Source of the DNA: JBMOKT01 sp049323895
GTDB lineage: Bacteria > Bacillota > Peptococcia > Peptococcales > BICA1-8
Direction: 5' to 3'
DNA length: 64,000 nucleotides
NCBI GenBank assembly: GCA_049323895.1
Contig: JBMOKT010000031.1
Location: 158,642 to 222,641 of the forward strand
The notes below the pieces were generated by a model that was not told the origin of the DNA, did not search any database, and was given only the letters and a program-made list of their open reading frames with translations. Of the stretch, positions 17,394-25,745 are shown piece after piece. The stretch's first letter is position 1. Each line of letters begins with the position of its first letter. A program made the position numbers and the translations under genes.

Positions 17394-17840
17394 ATGCTTG
17401 TAAGACAATGTGCTGGTGGTATTGTCTTTAACGGGGAATCAGTTTTTCTGCTGCAGAACGATAAAGGTGAATGGGTCTTGCCCAAAGGGGTAATTAAAAA
17501 CGGAAAAATTGCAAATGAGGTAGCGATTACTCGGGTTAGGTACGAGGGTGGAGTTAATGGGAAAATTATTTCATCCGCTGGTGAAACCAGTTATGAATTC
17601 TTCTCCTTCTCTCGTAGACGTCCTGTGTGCAACCGGATTAACTGGTTTGTCATGGAGGCGTTAGAACCCGAGTTTTCTATTAACCGTATGGAAGGGTTTA
17701 AAAATGGAGGATTTTTCCCCATAAATGAAGCCCTAAATATTATTACCTATAGCCAAGACCAAGCCCTAGTTAGATATGCTTATAAAAAGTACCGCGAATA
17801 TCTGGATGAGATAGACTCTAAAGAAGCAGTGGGCAATTAA
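17394..17840 (+). CDS. Nudix-fold protein with degenerate Nudix box
   Basis: A 148-residue protein with the Nudix fold signature: CAGGIVF, then WVLPKGVIKNG, then a helix ending in YEGGV. In the canonical box (G-x5-E-x7-RE-U-x-EE-x-G) the first Glu is replaced by Lys, the Arg by Thr, the following Glu by Arg, and the first of the two adjacent Glu by Tyr. Only the last Glu is kept. Metal-dependent hydrolysis is therefore doubtful, and a binding or regulatory role is possible. GGAGGGG lies upstream of the ATG, and a terminator follows. Confidence 0.8.
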   Translation: MLVRQCAGGIVFNGESVFLLQNDKGEWVLPKGVIKNGKIANEVAITRVRYEGGVNGKIISSAGETSYEFFSFSRRRPVCNRINWFVMEALEPEFSINRMEGFKNGGFFPINEALNIITYSQDQALVRYAYKKYREYLDEIDSKEAVGN

Positions 17841-17846
17841 ATAAGC

Positions 17847-17884
17847 AAGCAGGTTTTTCATAGAAGAAAAGCCTGCTTTTTTTA
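17847..17884 (+). terminator. Terminator after the Nudix-like gene
   Basis: The stem AAGCAGG/CCTGCTT is extended by TTTT/AAAA and followed by seven T. Confidence 0.8.
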
Positions 17885-17960
17885 TTAAATCCAGTCAATA
17901 TTTCAAACCTTTATACATACATTAAGTATTAAACTATAAATTTTTTTGGAGGTATTTGCC

Positions 17961-18218
17961 TTGGAAGGTTTGAGATGTCCTGTTTGTAAAGCTGTTAGCA
18001 TAGTTGAACCAATCATAGACGGAGAGATTTTTAGCTGCCCCTTTTGTGAGCATCGTTTTACAGTAACTTCTATAAGAAGATACTTTATGTATCCCCATAA
18101 TAAAAATAAGGAACAAATGGATTTAATTAATTTTGATGTATTTTTAAAAGAATTAGAACCAGCACAGTTGTTATTAATAGCTCAAAAGAGTCTTCGGGAA
18201 ATCGAAAAGAGGATGTAA
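17961..18218 (+). CDS. Small zinc-ribbon protein
   Basis: An 85-residue protein with CPVC near the N-terminus and CPFC 21 residues later, a typical zinc ribbon. It is followed by a helical C-terminus (LKELEPAQLLLIAQKSLREIEKRM). The start is TTG at 17961, with GGAGG 8 bases upstream. The role is unknown; its position between small hypothetical genes gives no clue. Confidence 0.65.
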   Translation: MEGLRCPVCKAVSIVEPIIDGEIFSCPFCEHRFTVTSIRRYFMYPHNKNKEQMDLINFDVFLKELEPAQLLLIAQKSLREIEKRM

Positions 18219-18241
18219 ATTTCTACAAACCAGAGATGGCG

Positions 18242-18263
18242 GCCATGAAAAATGGCTTTTTTC
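18242..18263 (+). terminator. Intrinsic terminator
   Basis: The stem GCCAT/ATGGC with loop GAAAA is followed by six T. Confidence 0.65.
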
Positions 18264-18349
18264 TTTTGGTGTACAGTTTTGAATTTTTTAATTTTTGTTG
18301 GGTAATCTATAGAATAATAAAATATATCATGGAGGATTAGCTAAATATA

Positions 18350-18529
18350 ATGAAAAAATTTGATAAGTTGGAAAGTGCTAAATGGGGATTGAACATAACT
18401 GATCAGGAAATTTCCGATACTTTAGCCATTGACCTGGAAGAAGTAAAAAAAGCAAAAGAAAAGGGGGAAGACGGTGTATACATGCCTGAAATATGTACAG
18501 GCTGGTGGTCTAATAACTGGTGTGAATAA
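18350..18529 (+). CDS. Short hypothetical ORF ahead of pdaD
   Basis: A 59-codon ORF. The first 40 residues are charged and helical (DQEISDTLAIDLEEVKKAKE), followed by YMPEICTGWWSNNWCE with two Cys and three Trp at the C-terminus. GGAGGA lies 14 bases before the ATG, a long spacing, so translation efficiency is uncertain. It lies 71 bases upstream of pdaD in the same direction and could be a leader or small regulator of the polyamine operon (inference). No family was recognised. Confidence 0.5.
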   Translation: MKKFDKLESAKWGLNITDQEISDTLAIDLEEVKKAKEKGEDGVYMPEICTGWWSNNWCE

Positions 18530-18600
18530 ATAAGTGCTGAAAAATTTTTTTAATTAATATATAATAAACACTGTTAAAAAAATGGAAAGGGGAATTACAA

Positions 18601-19059
18601 ATGCTACCAACTCCTAAAAAGTTTTTTCTAACCAGCGGCAGTGCAGAAGGGGATACAGAATTAACAGCCTTTGACGGAGCCCTTTTGCAAGCCGGAATTG
18701 GTAATATTAATCTGCTCAAGGTAAGCAGCATTCTTCCGCCAAAGGCTGAATTTGCCCCAGGGCTGGAACTGCCTTTTGGAGCATTAGTTCCTACTGCATA
18801 CGGAACAATTGTTTCGGAAGAACCCGGTGAGGTGATATCCGCAGCGGTTGCGGTAGGAATCAGCAAGGACAGTTTTGGTATTATAATGGAACTTTCTGAT
18901 AAATGTACCAAAACTGAGGCTGAAGAGAAAATCGAGAGAATGGTCAAGGAAGCATTTGCTATGAGAAAAATGGAATTAGTTGAAATAAAAATTTCAGCAG
19001 TAGAGCATAAAGTAGAAAAGATTGGCTGTTGCGTGGCAGCTGCTCCCCTGTGGTATTAA
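18601..19059 (+). CDS. pdaD: Pyruvoyl-dependent arginine decarboxylase
   Basis: It decarboxylates L-arginine to agmatine. The 152-residue proenzyme carries the self-cleavage site in LLKVSSILPPK, where cleavage between the two serines yields beta and alpha chains and the new N-terminal pyruvoyl group. The N-terminal TSGSAEGDTELTAFDGAL and the later GAxVPTAYG segments are family hallmarks. GGAAAGGGG precedes the ATG. It is the first gene of a three-gene polyamine operon with speE and speB, which supports agmatine as its product. Confidence 0.93.
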   Translation: MLPTPKKFFLTSGSAEGDTELTAFDGALLQAGIGNINLLKVSSILPPKAEFAPGLELPFGALVPTAYGTIVSEEPGEVISAAVAVGISKDSFGIIMELSDKCTKTEAEEKIERMVKEAFAMRKMELVEIKISAVEHKVEKIGCCVAAAPLWY

Positions 19060-19093
19060 AATTAATTTATTGAGTGGAAAAAGGAGTGATATT

Positions 19094-19924
19094 GTGAAAG
19101 GAATCTGGTTTACTGAATTACAGACACAGAATTTAGGGTTTTCCCTAAAAATCAAAGAAACATTGCATCATGAGGTGACAGAATTTCAGGAAATAAGTAT
19201 GGTTGATACATTTCAATTCGGCAGGATGCTGTTGCTGGACGGAATAGTAATGACTACTATAAAGGATGAGTTTGTCTATCATGAGATGATAGCCATGCCT
19301 GCGGTCAACACTCATCCCAATCCTAAAAAGGTTTTGGTTATTGGTGGCGGAGATGGCGGAGCAATTAGGGAAATTATTAAGCACCCAAAAGTAGAAAAAG
19401 CAACTCTATGTGAAATTGATGGACAAGTTATAGAAGTAAGCAAAAAATATCTTCCTGAAATTTCCGGGGCATTAAGTGATCCCAAAGTAGAAGTTCTAGT
19501 AGCCGATGGGATAAAGCATATCCAGGAAAGCAAGAATACATATGATGTAATTTGCGTTGATTCTACCGATCCAATTGGTCCGGCGGTAGGGCTTTTTGCA
19601 AAGGATTTTTACAAGGGAATTTTTGAAGCTCTGAAAGAAGATGGACTTTTCGTTGCCCAGACTGAATCTCCTTGGGTTAATCAGGAACTGATAAAGCGTG
19701 TATATGGTGACATAAATGATATTTTTCCAATTACCAGACTTTATTTAGCTAGTATACCAACCTATCCTACCGGATTGTGGTCCTTTACAATGGGCTCAAA
19801 AAAATACGATCCCCTAAAGATAGACCCCAAAACTATACCAGACACCAATACCAGATATTATACTCCAGGATTGCATTTTAGCGCTTTTAGTCTTCCGCAG
19901 TTTGTACAGAGATTATTAGATTAG
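19094..19924 (+). CDS. speE: Spermidine synthase (polyamine aminopropyltransferase)
   Basis: It transfers an aminopropyl group from decarboxylated SAM to putrescine. The opening GIWFTELQ, the strand LLLDGIVMTT, the cofactor motif VIGGGDGGAIREI and the active-site DSTDPIGPA are all present. Length is 276 aa. The frame opens at 19022 inside pdaD, but the GTG at 19094 has AAAGGAG 7 bases upstream and gives the family start. It lies between pdaD and speB. No SAM decarboxylase is in the window. Confidence 0.93.
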   Translation: MKGIWFTELQTQNLGFSLKIKETLHHEVTEFQEISMVDTFQFGRMLLLDGIVMTTIKDEFVYHEMIAMPAVNTHPNPKKVLVIGGGDGGAIREIIKHPKVEKATLCEIDGQVIEVSKKYLPEISGALSDPKVEVLVADGIKHIQESKNTYDVICVDSTDPIGPAVGLFAKDFYKGIFEALKEDGLFVAQTESPWVNQELIKRVYGDINDIFPITRLYLASIPTYPTGLWSFTMGSKKYDPLKIDPKTIPDTNTRYYTPGLHFSAFSLPQFVQRLLD

Positions 19925-19938
19925 AGGGGGGTCTTTGT

Positions 19939-20799
19939 TTGCACCAATACTTGGAACGACTTACAGGATATATTGGAAGCACTGAAGATTATGAAAGAGC
20001 TGACACAGTTATTATCGGAGTACCTATGGATTTTACCGTCAGCTATCGTCCCGGTACAAGAATGGGTCCCCAGCAGATTCGTGCGGTTTCCTATGGGCTT
20101 GAAGAATATAGCTTTTATTGCCATAAAGATTTAAGGGATTACTCTTTTTTTGATGGCGGTGATATCTCATTACCCTTTGGTAATGTTACATCCAGTCTGG
20201 ATATAATCGAGGAAGTGGCCCGAAAGGTTATCCAGGAAAATAAGTTTGGTATATACCTAGGGGGGGAGCATCTGGTTAGCTGGCCCCTGATAAAAGCATA
20301 TTCTGATGTATATGCTGATTTAGCAGTTCTTCATTTTGATGCCCACGCTGATTTAAGGGAAAACTATGCAGGTGAAGTAAATTCCCATGCTACCGTAATT
20401 CGTAAAGTGTGTGAGAAAATTGGCGGCAAAAATGTTTACCAATTTGGCATACGCTCGGGGGATAGAGAGGAATTCGAATACGGAAGAAATAATACCAATT
20501 TATTTATCGACCAAATCAAGGGACCTTTAGAAACTACCACAAAAAGTCTTCAAGGAAGACCAGTTTATATTACTATTGATATCGATGTAGTTGATCCTGC
20601 ATTTGCTCCGGGAACCGGCACCCCTGAACCGGGAGGATGTACATCCCGTGAAATAATTGAAGCCATTGAGCTTATGAAAGGCTTAAATATCGTAGGTATG
20701 GATATTGTTGAAGTTTCACCAATAAATGATCCTTCAGACCGTACAGCTATTTTAGCAGCTAAATTAGTAAGGGAAGCCATTCTAAATTATACTAAATAA
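19939..20799 (+). CDS. speB: Agmatinase (ureohydrolase family)
   Basis: It hydrolyses agmatine to putrescine and urea. The two-manganese site is complete: GGEH, then FDAHADLR, then DIDVVDPAFAPGTGTPEPGG. Length (286 aa) is typical. It has a TTG start 15 bases after the speE stop, preceded by GAGGGGGG. Together with pdaD and speE it completes arginine to putrescine to spermidine. Confidence 0.92.
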   Translation: MHQYLERLTGYIGSTEDYERADTVIIGVPMDFTVSYRPGTRMGPQQIRAVSYGLEEYSFYCHKDLRDYSFFDGGDISLPFGNVTSSLDIIEEVARKVIQENKFGIYLGGEHLVSWPLIKAYSDVYADLAVLHFDAHADLRENYAGEVNSHATVIRKVCEKIGGKNVYQFGIRSGDREEFEYGRNNTNLFIDQIKGPLETTTKSLQGRPVYITIDIDVVDPAFAPGTGTPEPGGCTSREIIEAIELMKGLNIVGMDIVEVSPINDPSDRTAILAAKLVREAILNYTK

Positions 20800-20807
20800 A
20801 CAATGGA

Positions 20808-21001
20808 TTAGAAAACACGGCTTGCGCCGAGCCTTTGGCGACCGCGGAAGCCGATGTTGCCCTTATACTTACTACCTTGCAAAAGTTAATTTTCCAAGTA
20901 AGTATTAGAAAACACGGCTTGCGCCGAGCCTTTGGCGACCGCGGAAGCCGATGTTGCCCTTATACTTACTACCTTGCAAAAGTTATACTTTCCTATAAGT
21001 A
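20808..21001 (+). repeat. Two tandem copies of the 97-bp dispersed repeat
   Basis: Copies at 20808-20904 and 20905-21001 are nearly identical for about 77 bases and differ only in the end of the AT-rich tail. Each begins TTAGAAAACACGG. Each hairpin arm pairs CGGCTT with AAGCCG, and a GCC-TTT-GGC inner stem is present. The arrangement is a direct tandem duplication. Confidence 0.9.
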
Positions 21002-21383
21002 AAAAATACCCTCAAAAACTCTTGTTGTTTTTATGACTTTTAGGTTTATTTTTTTAAATAAAAGTAGTATATTTATAAATATATTTCACTAATAAAATAT
21101 TTCATCATATAGAATCTATAAATAATTTTTTATCCAAATTTCAATTAAAAAGAAGGATTTTCGTTATTAAAATAGAAAAAGGTAGATGAAAATTCATTAA
21201 TAGAGAATGATGTTTGGTCATGCTGAACAACAAGTTAGGGAACATCAGTTAAAAAATACTGAAAATTATGTTATATTTTTGACAATTAGATTTTAGTTGG
21301 GGGTGATAGCGAAGAAAATATAATGGCAATGAGTTTTTTGGTAAACTATTTTAGATCTTAAGAATTAAGAAGGGGGAAGAATT
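21002..21383 (+). other. AT-rich leader upstream of the dctP operon
   Basis: No coding capacity is seen. A minus-strand TGTTCAGCAT (about 21220) partly matches the half-site of the repeated motif found in front of the IclR and ilvD genes. A TTGACA occurs at about 21278 without a good -10 partner. The RBS is AGAAGGGGGAAG just before dctP. Confidence 0.35.
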
Positions 21384-22430
21384 ATGAAGAAAAGAAATGT
21401 AAAGTTTTTAGCACTGCTTCTCATGGTTATGTTTGCGGTAACTTTAATTGTCGGTTGTACAGGTGGAGCTACTAAAGAAGAACCAAAAAAAGAAGAGCCT
21501 AAAAAAGAAGAACCTAAGGTTGAAAAAATAGTTTTAAAGGCTGCTGTTACACCTCCGGCTGACCATCCATACAACTTAGGATTAGTTGAATTCGGTAAAC
21601 TTTTAAGTGAAAGAACTAATGGAAAATATTCCGTTGAAACTTTCCCAGCATCCCAGTTAGGTTCTGAACGTGAGGCAATTGAAGGTGTTCAAATGGGTAC
21701 AATTGATTTAACGGTTGTTTCTACAGCACCTCTTGCTGGTTTCTCTGATGCTTTCCTAGTAACAGATCTACCTTTCATTTTCAAAAGCAAAGAGCATGCT
21801 TACAAAGTTCTTGATGGTGAAATAGGCAAGAGCATTTTCAGTAAATTAGAAGGAACTGGTATTGTTGGTTTAGCTTTCTGGGAAAATGGTTTCCGTAACA
21901 TTACCAACTCCAAGAGACCTATTAATAAGCCTGAAGATATGAAAGGTATCAAAATCAGAACTATGGAAAACCAAATCCATATGGATTCCTTCAAACAAAT
22001 CGGTGCTGACCCAACTCCAATGGCCTTTGGTGAGTTATTCACAGCTTTACAGCAAAAAACTGTTGACGGACAGGAAAACCCACTACCAATCATTGCTACT
22101 TCCAAATTTAATGAAGTTCAAGAACACTTAGCAATGACTGGACATTTCTATGCTCCTGCTCCATTATTAATCAGCCAGGCACTTTGGGATAAATTAAGTG
22201 CTGAGGAAAAAGAAATTTTTGCTAAAACCGCTGTAGATGCTACTGCAATCGAGCGTGGAATGATAGCTGACATGGATGCTAAATTATTAGACGAATTACA
22301 GGCAAAAGGCATGAAGGTTACTCAACCTGATAAGGCTGAATGGCAAAAAGCAATGGCTCCAGTTTATGAAAAATGGCAAGACAAAATTGGCAAAGACTTA
22401 ATCGAAAAGGTTAAAGCTGCAGGTAACTAA
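21384..22430 (+). CDS. dctP: TRAP transporter substrate-binding lipoprotein
   Basis: The extracytoplasmic solute receptor of a TRAP transporter. The signal sequence ends in a lipobox (LIVGC, Cys at residue 25), followed by a flexible linker of three EEPKK-type repeats. The DctP fold then shows LGSEREAIEGVQMGTIDL, FWENGFRNITN, the arginine in KGIKIRTMEN that usually binds the ligand carboxylate, and a VDGQENPL segment. The conserved arginine predicts an organic acid ligand. It is the first gene of dctPQM-glcDEF-larA-panB-panB, suggesting uptake of a 2-hydroxy acid (inference). A hairpin after it probably sets expression above the membrane subunits. Confidence 0.92.
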   Translation: MKKRNVKFLALLLMVMFAVTLIVGCTGGATKEEPKKEEPKKEEPKVEKIVLKAAVTPPADHPYNLGLVEFGKLLSERTNGKYSVETFPASQLGSEREAIEGVQMGTIDLTVVSTAPLAGFSDAFLVTDLPFIFKSKEHAYKVLDGEIGKSIFSKLEGTGIVGLAFWENGFRNITNSKRPINKPEDMKGIKIRTMENQIHMDSFKQIGADPTPMAFGELFTALQQKTVDGQENPLPIIATSKFNEVQEHLAMTGHFYAPAPLLISQALWDKLSAEEKEIFAKTAVDATAIERGMIADMDAKLLDELQAKGMKVTQPDKAEWQKAMAPVYEKWQDKIGKDLIEKVKAAGN

Positions 22431-22443
22431 TTAGATAATAAAA

Positions 22444-22477
22444 TTATTTGAGCAGGGTTAACTCCCTGCTCAAATAA
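22444..22477 (+). promoter_or_regulatory. Intercistronic hairpin between dctP and dctQ
   Basis: A perfect 14-bp stem around the loop TTAACT has GAGCAGGG paired with CCCTGCTC at its core. There is no T run, so it is more likely an mRNA-stabilising or partial-termination element than a full terminator. Confidence 0.7.
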
Positions 22478-22534
22478 ATAATATCCTTTAATTGGTAAGT
22501 GAGGATTTTTATTTTTCTTGATGGAGGAGTATAA

Positions 22535-23029
22535 ATGGACACTAAAAAACAGAGTTCCTTTTTTTCTTTTCTGGATAAATTCGAAGATTACTCCGTAACT
22601 ATCCTTTATTTGATTATGATTGTAGTAATCATGCTCCAGGTAGTATTCCGTTTTCTAATTAAGGCATCTCTGCCTTGGTCCGAGGAGTTAGCAAGATATA
22701 TTATGGCCTGGGCTGTTTTTATTGGAGCAAGTATTGCAGCTCGGGAAGGGGCCCATATTGGCATAGATTCCATAGTAGCACGTATGCCTAAAAAACTTGA
22801 AAACTATTTCAGAGTCATAGCCATGGCACTTTCCTTCTTGTTTTCAATAATTTTAGTATATCTATCTGTACTAATAATACAGTTTTTAATGAAAACCGGT
22901 CAAAAAACCCCTGCAATGATGATACCTATGTGGATTGCATATGGTTCAGTTCTTTTTGGCGCTGTTCTCATGAGCATTAGATTTTGTCAGGTTACATTAA
23001 TGAAATTTAAGGAAGGAAGGGGGCAGTAA
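22535..23029 (+). CDS. dctQ: TRAP transporter small membrane subunit
   Basis: A 164-residue protein with four hydrophobic helices. It contains the DctQ phrases PWSEELARYIMAWAVFIGAS and REGAHIGID in the second and third helices. GGAGGAG precedes the ATG. It couples the binding protein to the large DctM subunit encoded 2 bases downstream. Confidence 0.92.
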   Translation: MDTKKQSSFFSFLDKFEDYSVTILYLIMIVVIMLQVVFRFLIKASLPWSEELARYIMAWAVFIGASIAAREGAHIGIDSIVARMPKKLENYFRVIAMALSFLFSIILVYLSVLIIQFLMKTGQKTPAMMIPMWIAYGSVLFGAVLMSIRFCQVTLMKFKEGRGQ

Positions 23030-23031
23030 AC

Positions 23032-24315
23032 ATGTTAGCAGGATTACTTTTTGGGATTTTTGCCATATTAGTAGTTTTTAGTGTTCCTATTGCTATGTCT
23101 CTAGGTTTAGCCACAGTTTTTGCAATCTTTTTTACTAATGTTGTTAAGCTGCAGGTTGTTTCACAAAAAATGTTTACTGCGGTAGACTCTTTCCCCTTAA
23201 TGGCGGTTCCCTTTTTTATGATTGCCGGTGCAATCATGGAACGGGGTGGGATATCCAAGCGCTTAATAAGATTTGCCAATTCTCTTATCGGGACCCTGCC
23301 GGGAGGTTTGGCTTTAGTTACAATTTTAGCCTCCATGTTTTTTGCTGCTATTTCCGGTTCATCTCCTGCTACAGTTGCAGCCATAGGTGCAATAATGATT
23401 CCTGCCATGGTGAAAAATGGTTACAAAGAAGAGTTTGCAACTGCAACGCAAGCCAGTGCTGGTTACATCGGAGTAATAATTCCGCCAAGTATTCCTATGA
23501 TTACCTATGGGGTTGTTACAGGAGTATCTATCGGCGGACTGTTTATGGGTGGATTTATTCCTGGTATCGTAATAGGTATATCTTTGGGTATTGTAGCCTT
23601 TGTTACTGCTAAAAAGAATAATTACCGCGGTCTTGAGGAAAGACCATCCTTAAAAGAGGTTTGGACTTCTTTTAAGGATGCTATTTGGGCCATACTAATG
23701 CCTGTCATTATACTAGGTGGTATTTACGGTGGAGTATTTACTCCCACTGAAGCGGCTAACGTAGCCGTTGTCTATGGTTTAATAGTCGGTTTTTTCGTAT
23801 ATAAAGAGTTAAAGCTCAATGAACTTCCTGCACTAATTAGACAATCAGCTATCAGTACTTCACTGGTACTTATGATTGTTGCAACTGCCTCTGCTTTTGG
23901 CTTAATCTTAACCAGGGAAATGATACCTGTTAAAGTAGCGAATATGTTAATCGGTATTACTTCAGATCCGATAATCCTACTGATGATTCTGAATGTAATG
24001 CTGCTTATCGTAGGTACATTCATGGAAACAAACGCAGCCATAATTATTCTTGCACCGATTTTATATCCTGCAATAGTTAAAGTAGGTATAGATCCTTTAC
24101 ATTTTGGTATAATCATGGTTGTTAACTTAGCAATCGGTATGATAACGCCTCCGTTGGGTGTTAACCTCTTTGTAGCTTCAAGTATGCGTAAAATGTCAAT
24201 AGAGAAACTGGTACAGGCTAACTGGTGGTATCTGATTGTCTCTATTATAGCCTTATTTATAATCACTTATTTCCCAGCTTTGACTTTATGGCTGCCAAAT
24301 ATGCTGCTAAAATAA
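23032..24315 (+). CDS. dctM: TRAP transporter large membrane subunit
   Basis: The sodium-driven transport subunit, 427 residues, with about 12 hydrophobic segments. DctM hallmarks are MAVPFFMIAGAIMERGG, AAISGSSPATVAAIG, GGIYGGVFTPTEAANVAVVYG and MITPPLGVNLFV. It starts 2 bases after dctQ. It is full length, with no disruption. Confidence 0.94.
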   Translation: MLAGLLFGIFAILVVFSVPIAMSLGLATVFAIFFTNVVKLQVVSQKMFTAVDSFPLMAVPFFMIAGAIMERGGISKRLIRFANSLIGTLPGGLALVTILASMFFAAISGSSPATVAAIGAIMIPAMVKNGYKEEFATATQASAGYIGVIIPPSIPMITYGVVTGVSIGGLFMGGFIPGIVIGISLGIVAFVTAKKNNYRGLEERPSLKEVWTSFKDAIWAILMPVIILGGIYGGVFTPTEAANVAVVYGLIVGFFVYKELKLNELPALIRQSAISTSLVLMIVATASAFGLILTREMIPVKVANMLIGITSDPIILLMILNVMLLIVGTFMETNAAIIILAPILYPAIVKVGIDPLHFGIIMVVNLAIGMITPPLGVNLFVASSMRKMSIEKLVQANWWYLIVSIIALFIITYFPALTLWLPNMLLK

Positions 24316-24340
24316 AGTACTTTTAAAAAGGTGAATTTAT

Positions 24341-25732
24341 ATGTTGAATAAAAAAATGATTGCACAATTAACAGAAATTGTTGGTACAGAAAATATCCTA
24401 ACCAGTAAGATATCCCTTGCTTCCTATGGGTATGATGCCTCCCCTTACCGGGGAAAACCGGATGTTGTGGTTTTCCCCCAAACCACAGAAATGGTTATAG
24501 GGTTGGTTAACTTTGCCAGGCAGAATAAAATACCTCTTATGCCAAGGGGGGCAGGGTCATGTCTTAGTGGTGGTGCAGTTGCCGCTGATGGCAGTATAGT
24601 AATCTCTTTAACCAAAATGAATAAGGTGTTGTCGGTGGATAAATTAAGCCGTGTAGCTGTAGTTGAGCCGGGAATTACTAATAAACAGGTTCAATTGGAA
24701 GTTGAGCCTTATGGTCTAATTTTTGCACCTGATCCTGCCAGTCAAAGCATCTCTACAATAGGGGGAAACATTGCTGAAAATGCTGGTGGAATTCGTGGTG
24801 TAAAATACGGCTCTACTAAAGACCATGTCTTGGGATTAGAGGTAGTTCTCCCTTCAGGTGAGGTAGTAAAAACAGGTAGTATAAATTCCCAGATAGGACC
24901 TGAGGTTGACATGACTTATTATTTTTGCGGTTCTGAAGGGACATTAGGTATAGTTACCAAAGCCTGGTTGGCATTATCGCCTCTTAACCCGGTGGTAAAA
25001 ACAATGACTGCCACCTTTAATGGTCTGCAGGATGCAGGCTCCTGTGTTGCTGAAATAATTGCCAAGGGTGTTGTTCCTACCACCATGGAAATAATGGATA
25101 ATACTGTAATTAAAGCTGTTGATGATTACCTGAAACTTGGTTTCCCCAGAAGCGCCGAGGCCCTTCTTCTTGTGGAAGTAGATGGCTTTGCGTCAGATGT
25201 AAGTATTCAAACGGAAAGCATCCTTAAGGCATTTGCCAACAACAATGCCATTAGTCACAAAATTGCTAATAATGAACAGGAACGCCAGGATTTATGGAAG
25301 GCAAGACGTTCCGTAAACGGTGCATTAGGTAAGCTTAAACCTGCCAATATAGTACATGATATCGTGGTTCCTAGGGACAGGCTTGCTATTATGCTGGAAA
25401 AGGTAGCCCAGATGGGCAAAAAATACGGCATAATAATCGGACAGGTTGCCCACGCCGGGGATGGCAATTTGCATCCTACCCTTTATTATGACCACCGGGA
25501 TGAAACAGAGACGCATAAAGTGGAAGAAGCTTGTGATGAGATAATCAAAGAAACTATCGCTGAAGGTGGCACCATTTCTGGAGAGCATGGAATCGGTATT
25601 GAAAAACTAAAATACATGCCTTTGGCATTTTCAAAGGCTAGCCTACAGTATATGCAGGATATAAAAAATGCATTTGACCCTGAAAATTTATGCAACCCAG
25701 GTAAGCTTTTGCCTCAGATAGATAGGGATTGA
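24341..25732 (+). CDS. glcD: FAD-linked 2-hydroxyacid oxidase subunit (GlcD-like)
   Basis: The flavin-containing catalytic subunit of a glycolate-oxidase/D-lactate-dehydrogenase-type complex. The N-terminal FAD_binding_4 domain has PRGAGSCLSGG, VEPGITN and the FAD-contact stretch ENAGGIRGVKYGSTKDH. The C-terminal FAD-oxidase domain has VAHAGDGNLHP and GEHGIGIEK. Length is 463 aa. It is followed at short spacing by GlcE- and GlcF-like genes. Glycolate, D-lactate or a longer 2-hydroxy acid are all possible substrates. The larA and panB genes downstream suggest one bearing a hydroxymethyl branch (inference). Confidence 0.88.
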   Translation: MLNKKMIAQLTEIVGTENILTSKISLASYGYDASPYRGKPDVVVFPQTTEMVIGLVNFARQNKIPLMPRGAGSCLSGGAVAADGSIVISLTKMNKVLSVDKLSRVAVVEPGITNKQVQLEVEPYGLIFAPDPASQSISTIGGNIAENAGGIRGVKYGSTKDHVLGLEVVLPSGEVVKTGSINSQIGPEVDMTYYFCGSEGTLGIVTKAWLALSPLNPVVKTMTATFNGLQDAGSCVAEIIAKGVVPTTMEIMDNTVIKAVDDYLKLGFPRSAEALLLVEVDGFASDVSIQTESILKAFANNNAISHKIANNEQERQDLWKARRSVNGALGKLKPANIVHDIVVPRDRLAIMLEKVAQMGKKYGIIIGQVAHAGDGNLHPTLYYDHRDETETHKVEEACDEIIKETIAEGGTISGEHGIGIEKLKYMPLAFSKASLQYMQDIKNAFDPENLCNPGKLLPQIDRD

Positions 25733-25745
25733 GGGGGTAATTAAG

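Noticed and set aside
20808..21001. Tandem repeats considered as a CRISPR array
   Set aside because: The two 97-bp units abut directly with no unique spacers, and the unit is found singly elsewhere.
21281..21400. Possible sigma-54 promoter before dctP (a TGGCA near 21322)
   Set aside because: The matching GC element at the right spacing is missing.
23772..24266. 164-residue minus-strand frame inside dctM
   Set aside because: It is the antisense shadow of a hydrophobic membrane gene; dctM itself is intact.
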